64,000 nt of DNA from Haliclystus octoradiatus (GCA_916610825.1 OU744448.1:16677936-16741935), one strand, 5' to 3'. Shown: positions 25,681-40,729, counted from the first letter of the stretch. The notes: generated from the letters alone by a model not told the origin. A program made the numbers and translations.

Positions 25681-28158
25681 AAGCTTAATTCCAAAGGGAA
25701 TTTGTAATTAACAAAAACAGTTCAAAAAGACCAAAAACAATGCTTAATTGCCAAGGAAATTCGAATTTGATAAAAACAGCTCAAAATGACCAAAAACAAT
25801 GCTTAATTCCCAAGGGAATTCGAATTTGACAAAAACAGCTCATAATGACCAAAAACAATGCTGAATTCCCAAGGGAATTCGAATTTAACAAAAACAGCTC
25901 AAAATGACCAAAAACAATGCTTAATTCCCAAGGGAAATTTAATTTGACAAAAACAGCTCAAAATGACCAAAAACAATGCTCAATTCTCAAGGGAATTCGA
26001 ATTTGACAAAAACAATTCAAAATGACCAAATACATTGCTTAATTCCCAAGGGAATTCGAATTTGATAAAAACAGCTCAAAATGACCAAAAACAATGCTTA
26101 ATTCCCAAGGGAATTCGAATTTGACAAAAACAGCTCAAAATGACCAAAAACAATGCTTAATTCTCAAGGGAATTCGAGTTTGACAAAAACAATTCAAAAT
26201 GACCAAATACATTGCTTAATTCCAATGGGAAATCGGAATTAACAAAAACAGCTCAAAATGACCAAAAACAATGCTTAAGTCCTAAGGGAATTCGAATTTG
26301 ACAACAACAGCTCAAAATGACCAAATACAATGCTTAAATCCCAAGGGAATTCGAATTTGATAAAAACAGCTCAAAATGACCAAAAACAATGCTTAATTCT
26401 AAAGGGAATTCGCAATTAACAAAAACAGCTCAAAATGACCAAAAACAATGCTTAATTCTCAAGGGAATTCGAATTTGACAAAAACAATTCAAAATGAACA
26501 AATACATTGCTTAATTCCTAAGGGAATTCGAATTTGATAAAAACAGCTCAAAATGACCAAAAACAATGCTTAAATCCCAAGAGACTTCGAATTTGACAAA
26601 AACAGCTCATAATGACCAAAAACAATGCTCAATTCCCAAGGGAATTCGAATTTAACAAAAACAACTCAAAATGACCAAAAACCCTGCTTAATTCCCAAGG
26701 GAATTCGAATTTGACAAAAACAGCTCAAAATGACCAAAACAATGCTTAATTCCAAAGGGAATTCGGAATTAACAAATACAGCTCAAAAAGACCAAAAATA
26801 ATGCTTAATTCCCAAGGAAATTCGAATTTGATAAAAACAGCTCAAAATGACCAAAAACAATGCTGAATTCCCAAGGGAATTCGAATTTGACAAAAACAGC
26901 TCATAATGACCAAAAACAATGCTCAATTCCCAAGGGAATTCGAATTTAACAATAACAGCTCAAAATGACCAAAAACAATGCTTAATTCCCAAGGGAATTT
27001 GAATTTGATAAAAACAGCTTAAAATGACCAAAAACATTGCTTAATTCCCAAAAGAATTCGAAATTGACAAAAACAGCTCATAATGACCAAAAACAATGCT
27101 CAATTCCCAAGGGAAATCGAATTTAACAAAAACAGTTCAAAATGACCAAAAACAATGCTTAATTCCCAAGGGAATTCGAATTTGACAAAAACAGCTCAAA
27201 ATGACCAAATACAATGCTCAATTCACAAGGGAATTCGAATGTGATAAAAACAGCTCAAAATGACAAAAAACATTGCTTAATTCCCAAGGGAAATCGAAAT
27301 TGACAAAAACAACTCAAAATGACCAAATACAATGCTTAATTCCCAAGGGAATTCGGAATTAACAAAACTGCTCAAAATGACCAAAAACAATGCTTAAATC
27401 CGAAGGGAATTCGAATTTGATGAAAACAACTCGAAATGACCAAAAAAAATGCTTAATTCCAAAGGGAATTTGGAATTAACAAAAACAGTTCAAAAAGACC
27501 AAAAACAATGCTTAATTGCCAAGGAAATTCGAATTTGATAAAAACAGCTCAAAATGACCAAAAACAATGCTCAATTCTCAAGGGAATTCGAATTTAAGAA
27601 AAACAGCTCAAAATGACCAAAAACAATGCTTAATTCCCAAGGGAATTCGAATTTGACCAAAACAGCTCAAAATGACCAAAAACAATGCTTAATTCTCAAG
27701 GGAATTCGAGTTTGACAAAAACAATTCAAAATGACCAAATACATTGCTTAATTCCAATGGGAAATCGGAATTAACAAAAACAGCTCAAAATGACCAAAAA
27801 CAATGCTTAAGTCCTAAGGGAATTCGAATTTGACAACAACAGCTCAAAATGACCAAATACAATGCTTAAATCCCAAGGGAATTCGAATTTGATAAAAACA
27901 GCTCAAAATGACCAAAAACAATGCTTAATTCCCAAGGGAATTCGAATTTGACAAAAACAGCTCAAAATGACCAAAAACAATGCTTAATTCCAAAGGGAAT
28001 TCGCAATTAACAAAAACAGCTCAAAATGACCAAAAACAATGCTTAATTCCAAAGGGAATTCGAATTTGATAAAAACAGCTCAAAATGACCAAAAACAATG
28101 CTTAAATCCGAAGGGAATTTGAATTTGAAAAAAACAACTCGAAATGACCAAAAAAAAA
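25681..28158 (+). repeat. HOR block 11, type II, 2,478 bp (42 monomers)
   Basis: A11 landmark. It contains the central junction of the 11,980-bp superblock duplication at about 26,390, where a monomer beginning TTCTAAAGGG follows directly on a TTTGATAAAAAC monomer with the 59-bp register kept. Confidence 0.87.
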
Positions 28159-30282
28159 AAGCTTAATTCCAAAGGGAATTTGTAATTAACAAAAACAGTT
28201 CAAAAAGACCAAAAACAATGCTTAATTGCCAAGGAAATTCGAATTTGATAAAAACAGCTCAAAATGACCAAAAACAATGCTGAATTCCTAAGGGAATTCG
28301 AATTTGACAAAAACAGCTCATAATGACCAAAAACAATGCTGAATTCCCAAGGGAATTCGAATTTAACAAAAACAGCTCAAAATGACCAAAAACAATGCTT
28401 AATTCCCAAGGGAAATTTAATTTGACAAAAACAGCTCAAAATGACCAAAAACAATGCTCAATTCTCAAGGGAATTCGAATTTGACAAAAACAATTCAAAA
28501 TGACCAAATACATTGCTTAATTCCCAAGGGAATTCGAATTTGATAAAAACAGCTCAAAATGACCAAAAACAATGCTTAATTCCCAAGGGAATTCGAATTT
28601 GACAAAAACAATTCAAAATGAACAAATACATTGCTTAATTCCTAAGGGAATTCGAATTTGATAAAAACAGCTCAAAATGACCAAAAACAATGCTTAAATC
28701 CCAAGAGACTTCGAATTTGACAAAAACAGCTCATAATGACCAAAAACAATGCTCAATTCCCAAGGGAATTCGAATTTAACAAAAACAACTCAAAATGACC
28801 AAAAACCCTGCTTAATTCCCAAGGGAATTCGAATTTGACAAAAACAGCTCAAAATGACCAAAACAATGCTTAATTCCAAAGGGAATTCGGAATTAACAAA
28901 TACAGCTCAAAAAGACCAAAAATAATGCTTAATTCCCAAGGAAATTCGAATTTGATAAAAACAGCTCAAAATGACCAAAAACAATGCTGAATTCCCAAGG
29001 GAATTCGAATTTGACAAAAACAGCTCATAATGACCAAAAACAATGCTCAATTCCCAAGGGAATTCGAATTTAACAATAACAGCTCAAAATGACCAAAAAC
29101 AATGCTTAATTCCCAAGGGAATTTGAATTTGATAAAAACAGCTTAAAATGACCAAAAACATTGCTTAATTCCCAAAAGAATTCGAAATTGACAAAAACAG
29201 CTCATAATGACCAAAAACAATGCTCAATTCCCAAGGGAAATCGAATTTAACAAAAACAGTTCAAAATGACCAAAAACAATGCTTAATTCCCAAGGGAATT
29301 CGAATTTGACAAAAACAGCTCAAAATGACCAAATACAATGCTCAATTCACAAGGGAATTCGAATGTGATAAAAACAGCTCAAAATGACAAAAAACATTGC
29401 TTAATTCCCAAGGGAAATCGAAATTGACAAAAACAACTCAAAATGACCAAATACAATGCTTAATTCCCAAGGGAATTCGGAATTAACAAAACTGCTCAAA
29501 ATGACCAAAAACAATGCTTAAATCCGAAGGGAATTCGAATTTGATGAAAACAACTCGAAATGACCAAAAAAAATGCTTAATTCCAAAGGGAATTTGGAAT
29601 TAACAAAAACAGTTCAAAAAGACCAAAAACAATGCTTAATTGCCAAGGAAATTCGAATTTGATAAAAACAGCTCAAAATGACCAAAAACAATGCTTAATT
29701 CTCAAGGGAATTCGAATTTAAGAAAAACAGCTCAAAATGACCAAAAACAATGCTTAATTCCCAAGGGAATTCGAATTTGACCAAAACAGCTCAAAATGAC
29801 CAAAAACAATGCTTAATTCTCAAGGGAATTCGAGTTTGACAAAAACAATTCAAAATGACCAAATACATTGCTTAATTCCAATGGGAAATCGGAATTAACA
29901 AAAACAGCTCAAAATGACCAAAAACAATGCTTAAGTCCTAAGGGAATTCGAATTTGACAACAACAGCTCAAAATGACCAAATACAATGCTTAAATCCCAA
30001 GGGAATTCGAATTTGATAAAAACAGCTCAAAATGACCAAAAACAATGCTTAATTCCCAAGGGAATTCGAATTTGACAAAAACAGCTCAAAATGACCAAAA
30101 ACAATGCTTAATTCCAAAGGGAATTCGCAATTAACAAAAACAGCTCAAAATGACCAAAAACAATGCTTAATTCCAAAGGGAATTCGAATTTGATAAAAAC
30201 AGCTCAAAATGACCAAAAACAATGCTTAAATCCGAAGGGAATTTGAATTTGAAAAAAACAACTCGAAATGACCAAAAAAAAA
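28159..30282 (+). repeat. HOR block 12, type II, 2,124 bp
   Basis: 36 monomers; the copy of block 7 at an offset of 11,980 bp. It lacks the block 7 conversion patch: near 28,206 it has the usual AAAAAGACC, TTGCCAAGGAAA and TTTGAT forms. Confidence 0.88.
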
Positions 30283-32940
30283 AAGCTTAATTCCAAAGGG
30301 AATTTGTAATTAACAAAAACAGTTCAAAAAGACCAAAAACAATGCTTAATTGCCAAGGAAATTCGAATTTGATAAAAACAGCTCAAAATGACCAAAAACA
30401 ATGCTGAATTCCTAAGGGAATTCGAATTTGACAAAAACAGCTCATAATGACCAAAAACAATGCTGAATTCCCAAGGGAATTCGAATTTAACAAAAACAGC
30501 TCAAAATGACCAAAAACAATGCTTAATTCCCAAGGGAAATTTAATTTGACAAAAACAGCTCAAAATGACCAAAAACAATGCTCAATTCTCAAGGGAATTC
30601 GAATTTGACAAAAACAATTCAAAATGACCAAATACATTGCTTAATTCCCAAGGGAATTCGAATTTGATAAAAACAGCTCAAAATGACCAAAAACAATGCT
30701 TAATTCCCAAGGGAATTCGAATTTGACAAAAACAGCTCAAAATGACCAAAAACAATGCTTAATTCTCAAGGGAATTCGAATTTGACAAAAACAATTCAAA
30801 ATGACCAAATACATTGCTTAATTCCCAAGGGAATTCGAATTTGATAAAAACAGCTCAAAATGACCAAAAACAATGCTTAATTCCCAAGGGAATTCGAATT
30901 TGACAAAAACAGCTCAAAATGACCAAAAACAATGCTTAATTCCAAAGGGAATTCGAATTTGACAACAACAGCTCAAAAAGACCAAAAACAATGCTTAATT
31001 CCCAAGGAAATTCGAATTTGATAAAAACAGCTCAAAATGACCAAAAACAACGCTGAATTCCCAAGGGAATTCGAATTTGACAAAAACAGCTCATAATGAC
31101 CAAAAACAATGCTCAATTCCAAAGGGAAATCGGAATTAACAAAAACAGCTCAAAATGACCAAAAACATTGCTTAAGTCCTAAGGGAATTCGAATTTGACA
31201 ACAACAGCTCAAAATGACCAAAAACAATGCTTAAATCCCAAAGGGATTCGAATTTGATAAAAACAGCTCAAAATGACCAAAAACAATGCTTAAATCCGAA
31301 GGGAATTCGAATTTGATGAAAACAACTCGAAATGACCAAAAAAAATGCTTAATTCCAAAGGGAATTTGGAATTAACAAAAACAGTTCAAAAAGACCAAAA
31401 ACAATGCTTAATTGCCAAGGAAATTCGAATTTGATAAAAACAGCTCAAAATGACCAAAAACAATGTTTGATTCCCAAGGGAATTCGAATTTGACAAAAAC
31501 AACTCAAAATGTCCAAATACAATGCTTAATTCCCAAGAGAATTCGAATTTGACAAAAAAAGGTCTCAAAATGACCAAAAACAATGCTTAATTCCAAAGGG
31601 AATTCGGAATTAACAAAAACAGCTCAAAATGACCAAAAACAATGCTGAATTCCCAAGGGAATTCGAATTTAACAAAAACAGCTCAAAATGACCAAAAACA
31701 ATGCTTCATTCCCAAGGGAAATTGAATTTGACAAAAACAGCTCAAAATGACCAAAAACAATGCTCAATTCTCAAGGGAATTCGAATTTAAGAAAAACAGC
31801 TCAAAATGACCAAAAACAATGCTTAATTCCCAAGGGAATTCGAATTTGACAAAAACAGCTCAAAATGACCAAAAACAATGCTTAATTCTCAAGGGAATTC
31901 GAGTTTGACAAAAACAATTCAAAATGACCAAATACATTGCTTAATTCCAATGGGAAATCGGAATTAACAAAAACAGCTCAAAATGACCAAAAACAATGCT
32001 TAAGTCCTAAGGGAATTCGAATTTGACAACAACAGCTTAAAATGACCAAATACAATGCTTAAATCCCAAGGGAATTCGAATTTGATAAAAATAGCTCAAA
32101 ATGACCAAAAACAATGCTTAATTCCCAAGGGAATTCGAATTTGACAAAAACAGCTCAAAATGACCAAAAACAATGCTTAATTCCAAAGGGAATTCGCAAT
32201 TAACAAAAACAGCTCAAAATGACCAAAAACAATGCTGAATTCCCAAGGGAATTCGAATTTAACAAAAACAGCTCAAAATGACCAAAAACAATGCTTCATT
32301 CCCAAGGGAAATTGAATTTGACAAAAACAGCTCAAAATGACCAAAAACAATGCTCAATTCTCAACGGAATTCGAATTTAAGAAAAACAGCTCAAAATGAC
32401 CAAAAACAATGCTTAATTCCCAAGGGAATTCGAATTTGACAAAAACAGCTCAAAATGACCAAAAACAATGCTTAATTCTCAAGGGAATTCGAGTTTGACA
32501 AAAACAATTCAAAATGACCAAATACATTGCTTAATTCCAATGGGAAATCGGAATTAACAAAAACAGCTCAAAATGACCAAAAACAATGCTTAAGTCCTAA
32601 GGGAATTCGAATTTGACAACAACAGCTCAAAATGACCAAATACAATGCTTAAATCCCAAGGGAATTCGAATTTGATAAAAACAGCTCAAAATGACCAAAA
32701 ACAATGCTTAATTCCCAAGGGAATTCGAATTTGACAAAAACAGCTCAAAATGACCAAAAACAATGCTTAATTCCAAAGGGAATTCGCAATTAACAAAAAC
32801 AGCTCAAAATGACCAAAAACAATGCTTAATTCCAAAGGGAATTCGAATTTGATAAAAACAGCTCAAAATGACCAAACACAATGCTTAAATCCGAAGGGAA
32901 TTTGAATTTGAAAAAAACAACTCGAAATGACCAAAAAAAA
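30283..32940 (+). repeat. HOR block 13, type II, 2,658 bp
   Basis: Copy of block 8 at an offset of 11,980 bp, with the GGTCTC monomer at 31519-31579 and a 590-bp local duplication at about 31640-32819. Small differences from block 8 cluster at about 30,940-31,000 (TTCCAAAGGG and AAAAAGACC against AGTCCTAAGGG and AAAATGACC). Confidence 0.88.
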
Positions 32941-35359
32941 AAGCTTAATTCCAAAGGGAATTTGTAATTAACAAAAACAGTTCAAAAAGACCAAAAACAA
33001 TGCTTAATTGCCAAGGAAATTCGAATTTGATAAAAACAGCTCAAAATGACCAAAAACAATGTTTAATTCCCAAGGGAATTCGAATTTGACAAAAACAACT
33101 TTAAATGACCAAATACAATGCTTAATTCCCAAGAGAATTCGAATTTGACAAAAACAGCTCAAAATTACCAAAAACAATGCTTAATTCCAAAGGGAATTCG
33201 GAATTAACAAAAACAGCTCAAAATGACCAAAAACAATGCTGAATTCCTAAGGGAATTCTAATTTGACAAAAACAGCTCATAATGACCAAAAACAATGCTC
33301 AATTCCCAAGGGAATTCGAATTTAACAAAAACAGCTCAAAATGACCAAAAACAATGCTTAATTCCCAAGGGAATTTGAATTTGATAAAAACAGCTTAAAA
33401 TGACCAAAAACATTGCTTAATTCCCAAAAGAATTCGAATTTGACAAAAACAGCTCAAAATGACCAAAAACAATGCTTAATTCCCAAGGGAATTCGAATTT
33501 GACAAAAACAGCTCAAAATGACCAAAAACAATGCTTAATTCCCAAGGGAATTCGAATTTGACAAACACAGCTCAAAATGACCAAAAACAATGCTTAATTC
33601 CAAAGGGAATTCGCAATTAACAAAAACAGCTCAAAATGACCAAAAACAATGCTTAATTCTCAAGGGAATTCGAATTTGACAAAAACAATTCAAAATGAAC
33701 AAATACATTGCTTAATTCCTAAGGGAATTCGAATTTGATAAAAACAGCTCAAAATGACCAAAAACAATGCTTAAATCCCAAGAGACTTCGAATTTGACAA
33801 AAACAGCTCATAATGACCAAAAACAATGCTCAATTCCCAAGGGAATTCGAATTTAACAAAAACAACTCAAAATGACCAAAAACCATGCTTAATTCCCAAG
33901 GGAATTCGAATTTGACAAAAACAGCTCAAAATGACCAAAACAATGCTTAATTCCAAAGGGAATTCGGAATTAACAAATACAGCTCAAAAAGACCAAAAAT
34001 AATGCTTAATTCCCAAGGAAATTCGAATTTGATAAAAACAGCTCAAAATGACCAAAAACAATGCTGAATTCCCAAGGGAATTCGAATTTGACAAAAACAG
34101 CTCATAATGACCAAAAACAATGCTCAATTCCCAAGGGAATTCGAATTTAACAATAACAGCTCAAAATGACCAAAAACAATGCTTAATTCCCAAGGGAATT
34201 TGAATTTGATAAAAACAGCTTAAAATGACCAAAAACATTGCTTAATTCCCAAAAGAATTCGAAATTGACAAAAACAGCTCATAATGACCAAAAACAATGC
34301 TCAATTCCCAAGGGAAATCGAATTTAACAAAAACAGTTCAAAATGACCAAAAACAATGCTTAATTCCCAAGGGAATTCGAATTTGACAAAAACAGCTCAA
34401 AATGACCAAATACAATGCTCAATTCACAAGGGAATTCGAATGTGATAAAAACAGCTCAAAATGACAAAAAACATTGCTTAATTCCCAAGGGAAATCGAAA
34501 TTGACAAAAACAACTCAAAATGACCAAATACAATGCTTAATTCCCAAGGGAATTCGGAATTAACAAAACTGCTCAAAATGACCAAAAACAATGCTTAAAT
34601 CCGAAGGGAATTCGAATTTGATGAAAACAACTCGAAATGACCAAAAAAAATGCTTAATTCCAAAGGGAATTTGGAATTAACAAAAACAGTTCAAAAAGAC
34701 CAAAAACAATGCTTAATTGCCAAGGAAATTCGAATTCGATAAAAACAGCTCAAAATGACCAAAAACAATGCTCAATTCTCAAGGGAATTCGAATTTAAGA
34801 AAAACAGCTCAAAATGACCAAAAACAATGCTTAATTCCCAAGGGAATTCGAATTTGACCAAAACAGCTCAAAATGACCAAAAACAATGCTTAATTCTCAA
34901 GGGAATTCGAGTTTGACAAAAACAATTCAAAATGACCAAATACATTGCTTAATTCCAATGGGAAATCGGAATTAACAAAAACAGCTCAAAATGACCAAAA
35001 ACAATGCTTAAGTCCTAAGGGAATTCGAATTTGACAACAACAGCTCAAAATGACCAAATACAATGCTTAAATCCCAAGGGAATTCGAATTTGATAAAAAC
35101 AGCTCAAAATGACCAAAAACAATGCTTAATTCCCAAGGGAATTCGAATTTGACAAAAACAGCTCAAAATGACCAAAAACAATGCTTAATTCCAAAGGGAA
35201 TTCGCAATTAACAAAAACAGCTCAAAATGACCAAAAACAATGCTTAATTCCAAAGGGAATTCGAATTTGATAAAAACAGCTCAAAATGACCAAAAACAAT
35301 GCTTAAATCCGAAGGGAATTTGAATTTGAAAAAAACAACTCGAAATGACCAAAAAAAAA
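32941..35359 (+). repeat. HOR block 14, type I, 2,419 bp
   Basis: Copy of block 9 (offset 11,980) and source or sister of block 17 (offset 5,370). Standard A10 landmark. A private CAAACACAATGC lies just upstream, at about 32,875. Confidence 0.88.
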
Positions 35360-37483
35360 AAGCTTAATTCCAAAGGGAATTTGTAATTAACAAAAACAGT
35401 TCAAAAAGACCAAAAACAATGCTTAATTGCCAAGGAAATTCGAATTTGATAAAAACAGCTCAAAATGACCAAAAACAATGCTGAATTCCTAAGGGAATTC
35501 GAATTTGACAAAAACAGCTCATAATGACCAAAAACAATGCTGAATTCCCAAGGGAATTCGAATTTAACAAAAACAGCTCAAAATTACCAAAAACAATGCT
35601 TAATTCCCAAGGGAAATTTAATTTGACAAAAACAGCTCAAAATGACCAAAAACAATGCTCAATTCTCAAGGGAATTCGAATTTGACAAAAACAATTCAAA
35701 ATGACCAAATACATTGCTTAATTCCCAAGGGAATTCGAATTTGATAAAAACAGCTCAAAATGACCAAAAACAATGCTTAATTCCCAAGGGAATTCGAATT
35801 TGACAAAAACAGCTCAAAATGACCAAAAACAATGCTTAATTCTCAAGGGAATTCGAATTTGACAAAAACAATTCAAAATCACCAAATACATTGCTTAATT
35901 CCAAAGGGAAATCGGAATTAACAAAAACAGCTCAAAATGACCAAAAACAATGCTTAATTCCCAAGGGAAATTGAATTTGACAAAAACAGCTCAAAATGAC
36001 CAAAAACAATGCTCAATTCTCAAGGGAATTCGAATTTAAGAAAAACAACTCAAAATGACCAAAACAATGCTTAATTCCAAAGGGAATTCGGAATTAACAA
36101 ATACAGCTCAAAAAGACCAAAAATAATGCTTAATTCCCAAGGAAATTCGAATTTGATAAAAACAGCTCAAAATGACCAAAAACAATGCTGAATTCCCAAG
36201 GGAATTCGAATTTGACAAAAACAGCTCATAATGACCAAAAACAATGCTCAATTCCCAAGGGAATTCGAATTTAACAATAACAGCTCAAAATGACCAAAAA
36301 CAATGCTTAATTCCCAAGGGAATTTGAATTTGATAAAAACAGCTTAAAATGACCAAAAACATTGCTTAATTCCCAAAAGAATTCGAAATTGACAAAAACA
36401 GCTCATAATGACCAAAAACAATGCTCAATTCCCAAGGGAAATCGAATTTAACAAAAACAGTTCAAAATGACCAAAAACAATGCTTAATTCCCAAGGGAAT
36501 TCGAATTTGACAAAAACAGCTCAAAATGACCAAATACAATGCTCAATTCACAAGGGAATTCGAATGTGATAAAAACAGCTCAAAATGACAAAAAACATTG
36601 CTTAATTCCCAATGGAAATCGAAATTGACAAAAACAACTCAAAATGACCAAATACAATGCTTAATTCCCAAGGGAATTCGGAATTAACAAAACTGCTCAA
36701 AATGACCAAAAACAATGCTTAAATCCGAAGGGAATTCGAATTTGATGAAAACAACTCGAAATGACCAAAAAAAATGCTTAATTCCAAAGGGAATTTGGAA
36801 TTAACAAAAACAGTTCAAAAAGACCAAAAACAATGCTTAATTGCCAAGGAAATTCGAATTCGATAAAAACAGCTCAAAATGACCAAAAACAATGCTCAAT
36901 TCTCAAGGGGATTCGAATTCAAGAAAAACAGCTCAAAATGACCAAAAACAATGCTTAATTCCTAAGGGAATTCGAATTTGACCAAAACAGCTCAAAATGA
37001 CCAAAAACAATGCTTAATTCTCAAGGGAATTCGAGTTTGACAAAAACAATTCAAAATGACCAAATACATTGCTTAATTCCAATGGGAAATCGGAATTAAC
37101 AAAAACAGCTCAAAATGACCAAAAACAATGCTTAAGTCCTAAGGGAATTCGAATTTGACAACAACAGCTCAAAATGACCAAATACAATGCTTAAATCCCA
37201 AGGGAATTCGAATTTGATAAAAACAGCTCAAAATGACCAAAAACAATGCTTAATTCCCAAGGGAATTCGAATTTGACAAAAACAGCTCAAAATGACCAAA
37301 AACAATGCTTAATTCCAAAGGGAATTCGCAATTAACAAAAACAGCTCAAAATGACCAAAAACAATGCTTAATTCCAAAGGGAATTCGAATTTGATAAAAA
37401 CAGCTCAAAATGACCAAAAACAATGCTTAAATCCGAAGGGAATTTGAATTTGAAAAAAACAACTCGAAATGACCAAAAAAAAA
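35360..37483 (+). repeat. HOR block 15, type II, 2,124 bp
   Basis: 36 monomers, A11. It has private changes absent from its copy (block 18): AAAATTACC at about 35,581, CAAGGGGATTC and GAATTCAAG at about 36,907-36,921, and CCTAAGG at about 36,961. Confidence 0.88.
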
Positions 37484-38310
37484 AAGCTTAATTCCAAAGG
37501 GAATTTGTAATTAACAAAAACAGTTCAAAAAGACCAAAAACAATGCTTAATTGCCAAGGAAATTCGAATTTGATAAAAACAGCTCAAAATGACCAAAAAC
37601 AATGCTGAATTCCTAAGGGAATTCGAATTTGACAAAAACAGCTCATAATGACCAAAAACAATGCTGAATTCCCAAGGGAATTCGAATTTAACAAAAACAG
37701 CTCAAAATGACCAAAAACAATGCTTAATTCCCAAGGGAAATTTAATTTGACAAAAACAGCTCAAAATGACCAAAAACAATGCTCAATTCTCAAGGGAATT
37801 CGAATTTGACAAAAACAATTCAAAATGACCAAATACATTGCTTAATTCCCAAGGGAATTCGAATTTGATAAAAACAGCTCAAAATGACCAAAAACAATGC
37901 TTAATTCCCAAGGGAATTCGAATTTGACAAAAACAGCTCAAAATGACCAAAAACAATGCTTAATTCTCAAGGGAATTCGAGTTTGACAAAAACAATTCAA
38001 AATGACCAAATACATTGCTTAATTCCAATGGGAAATCGGAATTAACAAAAACAGCTCAAAATGACCAAAAACAATGCTTAAGTCCTAAGGGAATTCGAAT
38101 TTGACAACAACAGCTCAAAATGACCAAATACAATGCTTAAATCCCAAGGGAATTCGAATTTGATAAAAACAGCTCAAAATGACCAAAAACAATGCTTAAT
38201 TCCCAAGGGAATTCGAATTTGATAAAAACAGCTCAAAATGACCAAAAACAATGCTTAAATCCGAAGGGAATTTGAATTTGAAAAAAACAACTCGAAATGA
38301 CCAAAAAAAA
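37484..38310 (+). repeat. HOR block 16, truncated type II, 827 bp (14 monomers)
   Basis: Shortest HindIII interval. The A11 landmark starts a type II block that is cut at about 38,210, where the sequence jumps into the type I register (as at about 32,840). This is the internal junction of the 5,370-bp tandem duplication. Confidence 0.88.
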
Positions 38311-40729
38311 AAGCTTAATTCCAAAGGGAATTTGTAATTAACAAAAACAGTTCAAAAAGACCAAAAACAATGCTTAATTGCCAAGGAAATTCGAATTTGA
38401 TAAAAACAGCTCAAAATGACCAAAAACAATGTTTAATTCCCAAGGGAATTCGAATTTGACAAAAACAACTTTAAATGACCAAATACAATGCTTAATTCCC
38501 AAGAGAATTCGAATTTGACAAAAACAGCTCAAAATTACCAAAAACAATGCTTAATTCCAAAGGGAATTCGGAATTAACAAAAACAGCTCAAAATGACCAA
38601 AAACAATGCTGAATTCCTAAGGGAATTCTAATTTGACAAAAACAGCTCATAATGACCAAAAACAATGCTCAATTCCCAAGGGAATTCGAATTTAACAAAA
38701 ACAGCTCAAAATGACCAAAAACAATGCTTAATTCCCAAGGGAATTTGAATTTGATAAAAACAGCTTAAAATGACCAAAAACATTGCTTAATTCCCAAAAG
38801 AATTCGAATTTGACAAAAACAGCTCAAAATGACCAAAAACAATGCTTAATTCCCAAGGGAATTCGAATTTGACAAAAACAGCTCAAAATGACCAAAAACA
38901 ATGCTTAATTCCCAAGGGAATTCGAATTTGACAAACACAGCTCAAAATGACCAAAAACAATGCTTAATTCCAAAGGGAATTCGCAATTAACAAAAACAGC
39001 TCAAAATGACCAAAAACAATGCTTAATTCTCAAGGGAATTCGAATTTGACAAAAACAATTCAAAATGAACAAATACATTGCTTAATTCCTAAGGGAATTC
39101 GAATTTGATAAAAACAGCTCAAAATGACCAAAAACAATGCTTAAATCCCAAGAGACTTCGAATTTGACAAAAACAGCTCATAATGACCAAAAACAATGCT
39201 CAATTCCCAAGGGAATTCGAATTTAACAAAAACAACTCAAAATGACCAAAAACCATGCTTAATTCCCAAGGGAATTCGAATTTGACAAAAACAGCTCAAA
39301 ATGACCAAAACAATGCTTAATTCCAAAGGGAATTCGGAATTAACAAATACAGCTCAAAAAGACCAAAAATAATGCTTAATTCCCAAGGAAATTCGAATTT
39401 GATAAAAACAGCTCAAAATGACCAAAAACAATGCTGAATTCCCAAGGGAATTCGAATTTGACAAAAACAGCTCATAATGACCAAAAACAATGCTCAATTC
39501 CCAAGGGAATTCGAATTTAACAATAACAGCTCAAAATGACCAAAAACAATGCTTAATTCCCAAGGGAATTTGAATTTGATAAAAACAGCTTAAAATGACC
39601 AAAAACATTGCTTAATTCCCAAAAGAATTCGAAATTGACAAAAACAGCTCATAATGACCAAAAACAATGCTCAATTCCCAAGGGAAATCGAATTTAACAA
39701 AAACAGTTCAAAATGACCAAAAACAATGCTTAATTCCCAAGGGAATTCGAATTTGACAAAAACAGCTCAAAATGACCAAATACAATGCTCAATTCACAAG
39801 GGAATTCGAATGTGATAAAAACAGCTCAAAATGACAAAAAACATTGCTTAATTCCCAAGGGAAATCGAAATTGACAAAAACAACTCAAAATGACCAAATA
39901 CAATGCTTAATTCCCAAGGGAATTCGGAATTAACAAAACTGCTCAAAATGACCAAAAACAATGCTTAAATCCGAAGGGAATTCGAATTTGATGAAAACAA
40001 CTCGAAATGACCAAAAAAAATGCTTAATTCCAAAGGGAATTTGGAATTAACAAAAACAGTTCAAAAAGACCAAAAACAATGCTTAATTGCCAAGGAAATT
40101 CGAATTCGATAAAAACAGCTCAAAATGACCAAAAACAATGCTCAATTCTCAAGGGAATTCGAATTTAAGAAAAACAGCTCAAAATGACCAAAAACAATGC
40201 TTAATTCCCAAGGGAATTCGAATTTGACCAAAACAGCTCAAAATGACCAAAAACAATGCTTAATTCTCAAGGGAATTCGAGTTTGACAAAAACAATTCAA
40301 AATGACCAAATACATTGCTTAATTCCAATGGGAAATCGGAATTAACAAAAACAGCTCAAAATGACCAAAAACAATGCTTAAGTCCTAAGGGAATTCGAAT
40401 TTGACAACAACAGCTCAAAATGACCAAATACAATGCTTAAATCCCAAGGGAATTCGAATTTGATAAAAACAGCTCAAAATGACCAAAAACAATGCTTAAT
40501 TCCCAAGGGAATTCGAATTTGACAAAAACAGCTCAAAATGACCAAAAACAATGCTTAATTCCAAAGGGAATTCGCAATTAACAAAAACAGCTCAAAATGA
40601 CCAAAAACAATGCTTAATTCCAAAGGGAATTCGAATTTGATAAAAACAGCTCAAAATGACCAAAAACAATGCTTAAATCCGAAGGGAATTTGAATTTGAA
40701 AAAAACAACTCGAAATGACCAAAAAAAAA
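38311..40729 (+). repeat. HOR block 17, type I, 2,419 bp
   Basis: Last standard type I block in the window (A10). It repeats block 14 at an offset of 5,370 bp. No later block has the A10 landmark or the AACAACTTTAAATG monomer. Confidence 0.88.

Larger units (their letters stand above)
14400..26390 (+). repeat. 11,980-bp superblock, copy 1
   Basis: Landmarks in this segment recur 11,980 bp downstream: HindIII 16179/28159, 18303/30283, 20961/32941 and 23380/35360, and GGTCTC 19581/31561. Rare shared changes (TCAACGGAATTC, AAAAATAGCTC) show the whole superblock was copied as one piece. The only length differences found are in block 10. Confidence 0.9.
26391..38210 (+). repeat. 11,980-bp superblock, copy 2
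   Basis: Adjacent second copy. It is 177 bp shorter after about 35.9 kb because it lacks the four-monomer duplication and keeps one monomer absent from copy 1. It begins at TTCTAAAGGG (about 26,397) and ends at about 38,210, where the sequence jumps back to the register of 32,840. Confidence 0.9.

Noticed and set aside
14400-38210. The 11,980-bp duplication as a pure assembly artefact
   Set aside because: Copies differ by several substitutions, by a 177-bp net length change and by the 16,226-16,269 patch, so they are distinct sequences. An undercount or overcount of further identical copies cannot be excluded without reads.
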